DNA from: Methanobacterium sp.
Lineage (GTDB): Archaea > Methanobacteriota > Methanobacteria > Methanobacteriales > Methanobacteriaceae
Length of the DNA: 64,000 nucleotides
NCBI RefSeq assembly: GCF_038562635.1
Contig: NZ_JBCFBO010000002.1
Span: 186,001-250,000 of the forward strand
Reading direction: 5' to 3'
Part shown: positions 42,399-50,841 of the stretch, one piece after another
How the letters are laid out: the number at the start of each line of letters is the position of its first letter
How positions within the stretch are numbered: the first letter of the stretch is position 1
Made by a program: the position numbers and the translations under genes
The notes under the pieces: generated by a model
What the model was told of the DNA's origin: nothing
Databases searched by the model: none
The model's input: only the letters and a program-made list of their open reading frames with translations

Positions 42399-42809
42399 TT
42401 ATTCACTTTCTTCCTTTTCTTCTTTCTTTTTCTCTCTCATCTCTTTTACAGTTTCTTTACCTTCTTTCATAAGGTCTATTACTGCAGGCATTGCTTCAGA
42501 TACTGCCCTACCCATTGGGCTAGGCTTGGTTAAATGCATAACTCTAACGCTTTCAGGACCTGTCATACCTTTAAAGACAACTACCATAGCTATTGGTTCA
42601 ATACCGGCTCCACCACCAGCACCGCTGCCTTTTCCACTTTGATCTTTAAGTGCACTGCCTTCAGCGCTTGCAGCACCAAATGCCATTCCAAATTTTGTAA
42701 CTGGAATAATTATTTTATCCTCAGTCTCTATTGTCTCACCAATCACATTTTCAGTTGCCAAGACTTTTAAAAGCTCATCTACTGTAGTTTTTATCGGCTC
42801 CACGTCCAT
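42399..42809 (-). CDS. GerW/YtfJ family protein
   Basis: A 136-residue protein with the GerW core: VDELLKVLATENVIGETIETEDKIIIPVTKFGMAFG, a glycine-rich loop (GKGSGAGGGAGIEPIAMVVV) and a lysine/glutamate-rich tail. Bacterial GerW is a spore protein, yet homologues are frequent in methanogens. It leads the unit with DUF2953 and the short GerW-like gene. The acidic/basic tail probably remains flexible. Confidence 0.87.
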   Translation of the reverse strand: MDVEPIKTTVDELLKVLATENVIGETIETEDKIIIPVTKFGMAFGAASAEGSALKDQSGKGSGAGGGAGIEPIAMVVVFKGMTGPESVRVMHLTKPSPMGRAVSEAMPAVIDLMKEGKETVKEMREKKKEEKEESE

Positions 42810-43145
42810 ATTCCAACCCTCCCAGGGATTTTTATATATAATAAGTTGTTTTACTAATATTTATAATTAATGTATGCTTTTTTACTTAAATAATCCAAAA
42901 ATAATTCCCAATATTCAGCATATAACAGATATTATATTTTAATCTGTAAATTGCATAAATTAAAATTTTAAAAAATATAATGTATAAACACATAGGATAG
43001 GCAGCAAATAATTTAAGCAAGTTTAACAAGAAATGGTTAAAAAGTCGGAATAATTTGATTTATTTTACTGTTTCACAAAAAAATTCCATTGAAAAAGGGA
43101 AAAGGTTATATAGGAATACAACTATATTCAAGTTAGACGCACTCC
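42810..43145. promoter_or_regulatory. Intergenic region with tRNA promoter
   Basis: An AT-rich region between the GerW gene and the tRNA pair. A TATA box TTATATAG at 43106-43113 lies about 35 bases before tRNA-Val, with a purine-rich BRE-like stretch (GGGAAAAGG) before it. This is the likely promoter of both tRNAs. No gene is seen elsewhere in the region. Confidence 0.55.
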
Positions 43146-43217
<72 letters not shown>

Positions 43218-43219
43218 TT

Positions 43220-43295
<76 letters not shown>

Positions 43296-43417
43296 CAACT
43301 TATTTTAACTAACTATTTTTAAATCATTACAACAATTTTCTTCCAAATCTACTGTTTTTAAATCATATTTAAAAAGACTTAATATGTTAAAAAGTAATAT
43401 CATTTTGGTAGAAAATC

Positions 43418-43608
43418 ATGACAAAGAAAAATTTGTGTCCACTATGTGGTTCTAAAAAATGAAATGGCATGACCCACACCTAGGGCCCTGGGAATATGGA
43501 AACTGCAGTTATCGAGGTTCTGTAGTTGTAAAAGACAGCAGCGTGCAGAAAAAAGTCAGAGAAGCTAAAAAAATGGAAATACTTTCCTGGAAACGGCAGC
43601 TCAAGTAG
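43418..43608 (+). pseudogene. Frameshifted small zinc-ribbon gene
   Basis: From the ATG at 43418 the frame reads MTKKNLCPLCGSKK and stops at 43460. One frame over, from 43459, it continues MKWHDPHLGPWEYGNCSYRG and runs to the TAG at 43608. Together these give a 63-residue protein of a small archaeal zinc-ribbon type. Restoring one A in the run of six at 43454-43459 joins the two parts. The second cysteine pair is degraded (YGNCSY rather than a C-x2-C), so decay is more likely than a sequencing slip. Confidence 0.65.
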
Positions 43609-43704
43609 TTTTATATTATAAACGCGAAACTTTCCTCAATTGTAATATTTGTTGCTTTAAAAATTAAATAACTACAAATTATTATTTTTTCATATTAGAT
43701 GATT

Positions 43705-44082
43705 TTATTTATCCATTTGCCGCCTACCGAAGATCCCCATTACTCCACCAATTGTCACCAATACACCAAACACAATTATGCCCATGAAAACTATGGAGAT
43801 TCCACCAAAAAATCCTAAAATAACTGAAGCTAAGGCTCCCACTAAAAATCCATTGATGATTCCATCATCATAGTCCCTGCTGATGCCAATAAAAGCAGCT
43901 AAACCACCCGAAACCAGTGCAAAAATACAGGACAATACAACAAGCGCTGAAAATGCAAATATAAAACCGGAATAATTGTAATAAGAACTACTAAACAAAT
44001 AAAATGATAACAATAGAGATGTAAATACACTTATTACGAAAAATACAACTCCAGCTATAATTGATAACCAGTTGCAACCTTT
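43705..44082 (-). CDS. Membrane half of a frameshifted zinc-ribbon membrane protein
   Basis: Four or so hydrophobic, glycine-rich segments (for example NWLSIIAGVVFFVISVF and FGVLVTIGGVMGIFG), resembling DUF5518-type small membrane proteins. The frame is open from 44082, where a TAG closes it, and overlaps the end of the zinc-ribbon frame at 44055-44453. A single shift in AGAAAGG (near 44080) would join the two into one protein of about 250 residues. An internal ATG at 44013 could start the membrane part alone, but without a ribosome-binding site. Confidence 0.6.
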   Translation of the reverse strand, partial: KGCNWLSIIAGVVFFVISVFTSLLLSFYLFSSSYYNYSGFIFAFSALVVLSCIFALVSGGLAAFIGISRDYDDGIINGFLVGALASVILGFFGGISIVFMGIIVFGVLVTIGGVMGIFGRRQMDK

Positions 44083-44453
44083 CTAAAGGCATTATCTGAC
44101 AATCTTTCAAGCTTTTGCTTATCAAAACTTTTAGTATTGCTAATTACTTTTCCTTTTACTGCAATTAGCTTTCCACCGCATTTAGAACAAAATATGCCTT
44201 CTTCATGTTCACCCATACAGTTTGGACAGATAAATTTTGGTTTATCATTCTTACCCACTTCTTTAAATGTTTTTTCGACATTTAAATTATTCTCATGAGA
44301 GTTATCCAAATTTTCTAAGGATTTTACTTCTTTAAGTTCGTTTTCAGGATATTTTAAGGTACCACCGCATTGACATGCCCCCAAATTATCAAGGGATTCC
44401 CCTTCCTCAAGTTCATAGTGTCCCCCACATTTTTCACAGATTACATAGTCCAT
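44055..44453 (-). CDS. Zinc-ribbon half of a frameshifted membrane protein
   Basis: A 132-residue frame. It has an N-terminal ribbon (CEKCGGHYELEEGE, then CQCGGTL), a linker, and a second ribbon (CPNCMGEHEEGIFCSKCGG). It stops just where the membrane domain frame begins. The paralogue at 44597-45380 has the same order of parts. As it stands it would be a soluble truncated protein. Frameshift, assembly error and genuine split gene cannot be told apart from sequence alone. Confidence 0.6.
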   Translation of the reverse strand: MDYVICEKCGGHYELEEGESLDNLGACQCGGTLKYPENELKEVKSLENLDNSHENNLNVEKTFKEVGKNDKPKFICPNCMGEHEEGIFCSKCGGKLIAVKGKVISNTKSFDKQKLERLSDNAFRKVATGYQL

Positions 44454-44596
44454 AAAAACACATTGTTTAATAATTTATAGCCATAACTTCCGTTTGCTTA
44501 AGTTTGGTGACATCATAAAGATTAGATTGTATTATCTACAGAACTTTAGTCATAATTTGTTTGTTAGGATTTTTTCCCATTCTGAAAGATTTTGCC

Positions 44597-44996
44597 TTAG
44601 ATATAGGAGGTGTGCCTTCTAACATAAACAGCTATTAACCCACCTGCAGCTGTCATAACGCCTCCATATATTATACCTATTATTAATACCATTAATCCCG
44701 ATATGATTCCAACACCAATATTTATTTGCCCATAGAATCCTGAAAATAACAACCCAACGGTCAGAGAAAGTATTCCAAAAAGAATTCCTATTATAACTCC
44801 AACCATACCCCCAGTTATTATACCAGTTGCATAATCTCTTGTTGTGATATTTGATATTGCCCAAAAACCAGATGCTACCGGAATAAGGGCTGAGATTAAT
44901 CCAAAAAACATCGCCAAAATACCTACAATAGGAGATATTGCAGTTATGTTTGTATTTTGAGCTGCAATAATACTTACCCCTAAAAATATCCCCCCC
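44597..44996 (-). CDS. Membrane half of the second frameshifted paralogue
   Basis: About 133 residues: four transmembrane segments, glycine-rich, such as GILAMFFGLISALIPVASGF and GVIIGILFGILSLTVG, ending YVRRHTSYI. It continues the zinc-ribbon frame upstream if one G is removed from the run of seven G (C on the plus strand, 44990-44996). As written the upstream frame reads on out of phase to 44619. Homopolymer length change would switch the protein on or off. Confidence 0.6.
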
Positions 44997-45380
44997 AACT
45001 ATTCTAATAATTATACTAGCCACAATGTAAAATACAATTCCAGAAGTAACTCCACTCCATTGAATTTTTTCAAGAATATTTATGGATGAACTTTCAGCCA
45101 GGACATGCCTATAATCATTCCTATTTTGGTGATATCTTTTATTTTGATAATTTGTTTTTATTTTAATCCTACTACCACATTTCGAACATATTAAACCTTT
45201 TTCCTGTTCATGCCCACATATAGTACATTTAATGGCATTTTTTGGTTTCGTTCTATCTTTTTGAATATATTCTACATAACTAAGAGTACCACCACAATTA
45301 CAGGCTTCAAAGTCCTCAGGAGATTCCCCTTTTTCAAGTTTATAATATCCACCACATTTTTCACAAATCAAGTATCCCAT
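44990..45380 (-). CDS. Zinc-ribbon half of the second frameshifted paralogue
   Basis: About 130 sensible residues: a ribbon (CEKCGGYYKLEKGE, CNCGGTL), a second ribbon (CTICGHEQEKGLICSKCGS), a basic linker, and the first membrane segment (SGVTSGIVFYIVASIIIRIVGG). At the G7 tract the frame goes wrong: the next 120 codons, to the stop at 44619, are rich in Cys, Trp and Tyr and are not credible protein. The paralogous locus at 43705-44453 is also broken. Confidence 0.6.
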
Positions 45381-45679
45381 AAAATCACTACTGAATATTT
45401 CATTAAAATAATATTTTATTATTTACCATAACAGATAAATAAAACCCCTACAAATAGGGGATTTTTGGGAATTTTGAGTGAGAAATATATGGAATAAAAA
45501 TTAAATGATACATAATACCTTTTTAAGAAAGGAAATTATATTTAATTGTTTAAAAATTGAATTTTTAAATTTTAATTAACACGTAAACTTCAATTAAACC
45601 ATTTAAAACTGCTAAAAGTTTACGAAAGGAGAATGTAATCCGTAAATAATGCAAAGCATGTGAAAATTAAACTATTGAT

Positions 45680-46075
45680 TTATTGAAGATCCATTACTTC
45701 AATTCTCCAGTTTTTCAGATTCTCAGTTTTCACATACATGGAATAATTTCCAGGCCCAGATTCTATTTTGGCATAATCAGACCATTCAGGTCCTTTAAAA
45801 GTTCTGCACTGGCGGCCTTGATAAAATGAAAAACCATTATTTGATGAAATATCAACATTAATTGAACCCTTAATTGATGAAAAGTCCGTTTCAGCACTCA
45901 TTATCAGCATAAAATTTTCCCCTTTAATTTCAAATTGAGGAAGACTCTGACTTCCATATCCTGTAAAATTTGCCACGCTAACCTTATTTTTTGAACATGC
46001 AGATGTAGTATCTACACAACCTGCAGTCAAAATAACTAAAAGTAAAATAAAAATAGCGCAAAAATATCTCTTCAT
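45680..46075 (-). CDS. Small secreted lipoprotein
   Basis: A 131-residue protein with an N-terminal signal ending in a lipobox (IFILLLVILTAGC, Cys20). It would be lipid-anchored on the outer face. The mature part is a beta-rich domain with four cysteines or fewer (NNGFSFYQGRQCRTF) and no recognised family. The ATG at 46075 has AGGTGG upstream. Function unknown. Confidence 0.75.
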   Translation of the reverse strand: MKRYFCAIFILLLVILTAGCVDTTSACSKNKVSVANFTGYGSQSLPQFEIKGENFMLIMSAETDFSSIKGSINVDISSNNGFSFYQGRQCRTFKGPEWSDYAKIESGPGNYSMYVKTENLKNWRIEVMDLQ

Positions 46076-46222
46076 AACCCACCTGCAAATGCTACAATAT
46101 TAAATTATAACTCTTTAAAAAGAATATGTTAAACACATTAATGAATGTTCTCATTATAAATTTAAACTGAATCATGTTTAAAATACTTAAATCATATAAA
46201 AACATGATTCAGCAGCTAAAAA

Positions 46223-47503
46223 TTAGTTATCATAAATAGTTCCCTTTAAATAGGTACTTGTAACTTCATCTATCTTTACATTAACAAAAGTACCAATTTC
46301 ACCGTTTTCTATGACTACATGCTTGTAAGAATCTGTCCTTCCAATGTAACCGCCCTTACTACCTTTTTCTGTTATTAAAATTTCATGAACTTTTCCGATT
46401 TCTGCAAGGTTGTTCTGGTAAAGTATCTTTGATTTAAGATCATTCAGTGCTTTAGACCTTTTTTTCATAATGTTATGGTCTATTTCAGGCATTGAAGAGG
46501 ATATAGCCATTGGTCTGTGTCTGTATTTCGAAATATGGATAAAGTTTGGCTTAATATCTTCGATTAACTTTAAAGTGTCTTCAAAGTCTTCATCAGTTTC
46601 TGTTGGATAGCCCACTATTATATCTGTAGCTATAGAAATCTCGGGTATTTTTTCCCTGACTTTTGATATTATATCTTTATACTGTGCAACTGTGTGATCA
46701 CGACCCATATGATTTAATACAGAGTCGCTGCCGCTTTGAATAGGGATATGCATGAATTTATAGACATTTTTATGCATAAAAGCCTCGATTAACCCATCTA
46801 GATCTCGCATCATGCTCTTTGGGTGCATCATTCCAACTCTCAACCTGAAATCACCAGGAATCGTAGTTATCTCTTTTATAAGTTCCGAAAGTTTTCCTCC
46901 AGTATCCATCCCATATGCAGCCGTATCTTGAGCCGTGAGTTGAATTTCAACACATCCATCCGCTACTGCGCTTTCAATCTCATTCTTTATATCTTCAACT
47001 GGATAGCTCTGGAGTTTTCCCCTTGCAAACCTTGTACAGCAGTAAGTGCATCTTCCAACACATCCCTCACATATTTGAGATATATGTACAAATGGATCGA
47101 AACGTATCTTTGGAAGGCCTGCCTTTATATCTTCACTATGACCTGTAATCCGCGAAGTTTTATCATTCATGCATGACTTCACAACATCTATAGTCGATTT
47201 AATTTGACGCGGCCCAATCCATCCAGCAGAAGGTGCAGCTTTTCTAAGTTTATCTGGATCAATTTCCACCATACATCCAGAAATTATCAACTTTTTATCT
47301 GGAAACTGCTCCTGAACCTTCTTAATCCTGTTTATAACCTTCTGTTCTGTCGGCTGTTTAACATAACATGTGTTAAGTATGATCACATCTGCATCTTCCA
47401 TCTTTGAAACTATCTGGGCATTGTCTTCCTGCAGAAGCCCTGCCATTATCTGTGAGTCACCCTGATTAAATGTACAACCAAATGTATCAATGTAAACTTT
47501 CAT
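46223..47503 (-). CDS. tRNA t6A37 methylthiotransferase (MtaB/e-MtaB type)
   Basis: A radical SAM enzyme that adds a methylthio group to N6-threonylcarbamoyladenosine at position 37 of tRNAs, 426 residues. The N-terminal UPF0004 domain has the second-cluster cysteines Cys10, Cys46 and Cys77. The radical SAM cluster is C148-x3-C152-x2-C155 (CVGRCTYC). The C-terminal TRAM domain ends the protein (KVHEILITEKGSKGGYIGRT). It belongs to the archaeal/eukaryal CDKAL1-like group. The ATG at 47503 has AGGTCG upstream. It works in the same tRNA anticodon region as Elp3 at 26550. Confidence 0.93.
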   Translation of the reverse strand: MKVYIDTFGCTFNQGDSQIMAGLLQEDNAQIVSKMEDADVIILNTCYVKQPTEQKVINRIKKVQEQFPDKKLIISGCMVEIDPDKLRKAAPSAGWIGPRQIKSTIDVVKSCMNDKTSRITGHSEDIKAGLPKIRFDPFVHISQICEGCVGRCTYCCTRFARGKLQSYPVEDIKNEIESAVADGCVEIQLTAQDTAAYGMDTGGKLSELIKEITTIPGDFRLRVGMMHPKSMMRDLDGLIEAFMHKNVYKFMHIPIQSGSDSVLNHMGRDHTVAQYKDIISKVREKIPEISIATDIIVGYPTETDEDFEDTLKLIEDIKPNFIHISKYRHRPMAISSSMPEIDHNIMKKRSKALNDLKSKILYQNNLAEIGKVHEILITEKGSKGGYIGRTDSYKHVVIENGEIGTFVNVKIDEVTSTYLKGTIYDN

Positions 47504-47633
47504 TTTATCGACCTGATCCTGTGTAAAAATATAAATTGAACTGTGTGATCTAATCTAAAATTAGCTATAAATATATTGTTTTAACTAAAAATTAGTTGGA
47601 TAGTATAATCTCTTTAAAAGTAATATCCGGAAC

Positions 47634-48290
47634 CTATTCAGGCCATCCATGTTTCCCAATCATCGGAACAAAAGCAACTCCACCCAGTGATTTCTCTTTG
47701 AATTCAGTTTCGGATTTCTTAACAATACAGATAAGATCCTGGAAATATGCCTGTTCTCCAACTGGAACTAAGAGCCTTCCACCAACCTTAAGCTGTTCTT
47801 TAAAGGGTTCAGGAACATATGGGGCACTAGCAGTCCCATAAATTCGATCATATGGCGCTTCTTTTTCATATCCAAGTGTTCCATCACCAATTATCACTGT
47901 TACATTTTCATCGTAGCCAGTTCTTGTAAGGTTCTCTTCGGCCAGTTTTGCAAGATATTCTATCCTTTCTATGCTGTAAACATGGCCTTTTTTGCCCATG
48001 GCCTCTGAAATAACAGCTGCATTGTATCCAAAACCAGTCCCAATCTCTAAAACTTTCATATCCTCTTCAAGTTGAAGTCTCTCACATATCATTGCTACCA
48101 TATGTGGTGCTGAGATTGTTTGACCCTTTCCTATTGGAAGAGGTTGATCATTGTAAGCGTAAGACTTATTTTCTTCCGGTAAAAATTCTTCTCTCGGAAC
48201 TTTTTCCATAGCCTGCCTTACATTCTCTGATTTTATGTATCCATATTCTGAAAGTCTCTTAACAAGTTCCTTCCTTTCATTTATCATCAT
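47634..48290 (-). CDS. pcm: Protein-L-isoaspartate O-methyltransferase
   Basis: Repairs isoaspartate in damaged proteins by SAM-dependent methylation; 218 residues. Family motifs: VPREEFLP, the NDQPLPIGKGQTISAPHMVAM region, the SAM motif VLEIGTGFGYNAAV, and VGGRLLVPVG. The ATG at 48290 overlaps the stop of the zinc-finger gene before it (ATGATG), so the two are coupled. Confidence 0.95.
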   Translation of the reverse strand: MMINERKELVKRLSEYGYIKSENVRQAMEKVPREEFLPEENKSYAYNDQPLPIGKGQTISAPHMVAMICERLQLEEDMKVLEIGTGFGYNAAVISEAMGKKGHVYSIERIEYLAKLAEENLTRTGYDENVTVIIGDGTLGYEKEAPYDRIYGTASAPYVPEPFKEQLKVGGRLLVPVGEQAYFQDLICIVKKSETEFKEKSLGGVAFVPMIGKHGWPE

Positions 48291-48886
48291 ACTATATTAG
48301 AACTTAGATCATAATTATATCTTACGAATTCTTCTAAAGGTCTTCCATAAACCCTTTTAGTCACATAAGCCTTTGCAAAACCTTTTCTAAGTTTTCGTTC
48401 AATGGTTTTCATGGAAGTTATTTTAAAAATCAAGTTCCCCATTTTGACTATATCTCCAACAGTGAACTCAAAATCCCTATCAATATCCACTTTTTTTGAG
48501 ATAATTCTGCCACCAAAATCCACAGAAATTCCAACTCTTGCAGGCATATCCATTGGAGATGCCCAAATAGTTTCTATATCCGAAACTTGGCTTCTATAAA
48601 CTCTTGCATTAGTTTTTGTTTCAATCGAGTTTACTGCAACTTCTTTTCCGTCGAGGTCTAAAATATCATCTACCATCAGCACTTCGTCAGGATAAAGCTT
48701 TATGAACTCTTTTTTAGATTTTTCAAACTCACTTATAACTGTTCTAACATCTACAGGTTTTTCTCGTATTATGTTCTCCCTGTAAACATTGCCGCATTCT
48801 TCACACTTCAAAAGAAGCTCTTTTGAATGCTTACCTTTTGATTTTAAGATTTCATATGATTCAGATTCACATACAGGACATTTCAT
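48287..48886 (-). CDS. HVO_0476-family zinc-finger protein
   Basis: A 199-residue archaeal protein. The N-terminal zinc finger is CPVCESESYEILKSKGKHSKELLLKCEECG in outline (CxxC...CxxC), followed by a beta-rich domain with DLDGKEVAVNSIETKTNARVYRSQ. The function is unknown; it appears often beside pcm, as here. The ATG at 48886 has GAGGAAAG upstream. Its stop overlaps the pcm start. Confidence 0.85.
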   Translation of the reverse strand: MKCPVCESESYEILKSKGKHSKELLLKCEECGNVYRENIIREKPVDVRTVISEFEKSKKEFIKLYPDEVLMVDDILDLDGKEVAVNSIETKTNARVYRSQVSDIETIWASPMDMPARVGISVDFGGRIISKKVDIDRDFEFTVGDIVKMGNLIFKITSMKTIERKLRKGFAKAYVTKRVYGRPLEEFVRYNYDLSSNIV

Positions 48887-48976
48887 TTACTTTCCTCAAA
48901 ATTTTAATAAATTTATATTTACACTATGTAATCTATTCAGTATATACTAAAAATAAAATTGTGTTTACCTAAAACC

Positions 48977-49468
48977 CTATTCTTCTTTGAGTTTAAGGTA
49001 ATGTTTAACTAATCCACCGTCTTTTAAAATATCAAGCATGAATTTTTTAAATGGCTCTATTTTAAATGATTCATTAGTTGATTTGTTCTCTATAATGCCT
49101 TCTTCCAGGTCTATTTTTAAAATATCTCCTTTTTCGGCATTTATATCTGCCACAATGACAGGTAGCCCTATATTTATCGCATTCCTATAAAAAATTCTTG
49201 CAAATGATTTTGCAACTATTGCTGAAACACCTGCGTGTTTTATGGCTACTGGAGCTTGTTCTCTTGATGAACCACACCCAAAATTCCAGTCAGCAACTAT
49301 GATATCTCCCTTTTGGACATTTCCTGAAAAATCAGGGTCTACACCTTCCATTACATGTGCTGCCAGATCATCCAGGCTGAAAGTTCTCAGATATCTCCCA
49401 GGAATTATCACATCAGTATCTACATTATCTCCAAATTTCCAGACTTTTCCTTCTATTTTTTCCTTCAT
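48977..49468 (-). CDS. hacB: Homoaconitase-type small subunit (HacB/LeuD)
   Basis: A 163-residue swivel-domain subunit of the aconitase family. In the YLxx motif that sets specificity, residues 26-29 are YLRT. This is the form reported for methanogen homoaconitase (HACN), which extends 2-oxo acids for coenzyme B; isopropylmalate isomerase has YLVx. The NFGCGSSREQAP motif is also present. The catalytic large subunit is not in this window. Specificity by motif is good but not proof, and LeuD remains possible. Confidence 0.85.
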   Translation of the reverse strand: MKEKIEGKVWKFGDNVDTDVIIPGRYLRTFSLDDLAAHVMEGVDPDFSGNVQKGDIIVADWNFGCGSSREQAPVAIKHAGVSAIVAKSFARIFYRNAINIGLPVIVADINAEKGDILKIDLEEGIIENKSTNESFKIEPFKKFMLDILKDGGLVKHYLKLKEE

Positions 49469-49637
49469 ATGAATCAGTGATGAGTTTTTAAAGAATTTTG
49501 ATTAATTTAGCGATGTCAATATTATCATTTAGTTGTTATATAAATGATTGCTAACTAATAGTTCAACACATGTTATTAATGTAAACAGGCTATGTTAAAA
49601 TTTTCACTTTGATTATACCCTTGAATTTTGAACATCA

Positions 49638-50636
49638 TCAAAATTCTTTTTTCAACGTAGCACCGCTATTTTTAGCTTCAGTAACAATAACTTTTCCGCC
49701 AATCTCGTTCATAGTACTCTGAGCTACTTTTGATATATCTTTTGTGTTTGTATCAGTTACCGCATAAATAGTAGGACCAAATGAACTCATTCCAACCCCC
49801 GCTGCACCTGCATCTCTGAGATTTTGAGCTATTTCATTAATTACAGAATCCTGAAACCCAACTTCTATTTTTTTAAATCCAATATTCTGAATTTCATTAA
49901 CTGCAGATCCAAAAGAGTCTAAATCTTCTTCTACTAAAGAAGGCATCATTTTCATTAATATCAAATGAGATAATTTCTGTACTTCATCCAGCTTAATTGG
50001 ACAGTACCCCTGGAAAATATTTACCTCATTTTGACCTGATGCACCTGCAGGGACATTTGGAATTGCAAGTACTACTTTCCAATCCTTTGGAAAATCATAT
50101 CTTGCTATTAAAGGTGCAGGGCGTGCATTAGATGCTGATGATGGTAAAAAATCAGGTTTTTCATCTACCTTATGCCCGCCGTCAATAATAAATCCGCCAT
50201 GATCAAAGGCCCTGACTCCAATACCTGAAGTCCCACCTCTTCCAACGATTTTTGCTATTTGCCATGCATCCATATCACGATCATTAAGATTTAATATAAG
50301 CTTTGCAACTGCAAGGGATAGTTGAGTACCTGATCCAAGTCCAGAATGTGCAGGATAAGCTGTTTTAACCTCAAATTTAAATCCAGAGTCAATTTTCAGG
50401 AAATCAGTTATTTTCTTAACTGTATTTTCAATTTTTCTCCCACAATCTGCCATTATTTTTTCATTCAATTTATGGGATTCCTTAAAAAATATATCGATAC
50501 CCTCATCTTGAGATTTTGCTTCAAGAACAAGTTTGGGTTTTTTGATGGTAAGTCCTACACCGCCATCAACTCTTCCAATAGTTCCATTAAGGTCTATTAA
50601 AGTCATGTGTAGCCTTGATGGAGTTTCTATAATCAT
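49638..50636 (-). CDS. mptG: Beta-ribofuranosylaminobenzene 5'-phosphate synthase
   Basis: Commits 4-hydroxybenzoate (or pABA) and PRPP to tetrahydromethanopterin synthesis, releasing CO2 and pyrophosphate. A GHMP-like fold of 332 residues: RLHMTLIDLNGTIGRVDGGVG near the start, HSGLGSGTQLSLAVAKL as the ATP-loop-like motif, and GGRGGTSGIGVRAFDHGGF, a signature of the family. The ATG at 50636 has AGGTCG upstream. It lies alone between hacB and tes. Confidence 0.93.
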   Translation of the reverse strand: MIIETPSRLHMTLIDLNGTIGRVDGGVGLTIKKPKLVLEAKSQDEGIDIFFKESHKLNEKIMADCGRKIENTVKKITDFLKIDSGFKFEVKTAYPAHSGLGSGTQLSLAVAKLILNLNDRDMDAWQIAKIVGRGGTSGIGVRAFDHGGFIIDGGHKVDEKPDFLPSSASNARPAPLIARYDFPKDWKVVLAIPNVPAGASGQNEVNIFQGYCPIKLDEVQKLSHLILMKMMPSLVEEDLDSFGSAVNEIQNIGFKKIEVGFQDSVINEIAQNLRDAGAAGVGMSSFGPTIYAVTDTNTKDISKVAQSTMNEIGGKVIVTEAKNSGATLKKEF

Positions 50637-50841
50637 TTGAACGACCTGCTATTTGATTTATTCCAGACTTTCAAAGAAATGGTACTTTGTACTGTTTTTG
50701 TTATATTTTTTGTTAAATTATTAATAGTTGATCTCTTGTTTAATTCTGCATATTAATAGTTTTCTGAACTTCCAGAAAATAAGTCTACAAAAGAGAATTA
50801 GAAATAGTTATTTTAATTCCTAAGTAACAATTTAACTCAAT

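Noticed and set aside
44619..44989. C-terminal 120 codons of the 253-codon leftward frame
   Set aside because: Cys/Trp/Tyr-rich out-of-phase reading of the membrane domain; the in-phase continuation is the other frame after the G7 tract.
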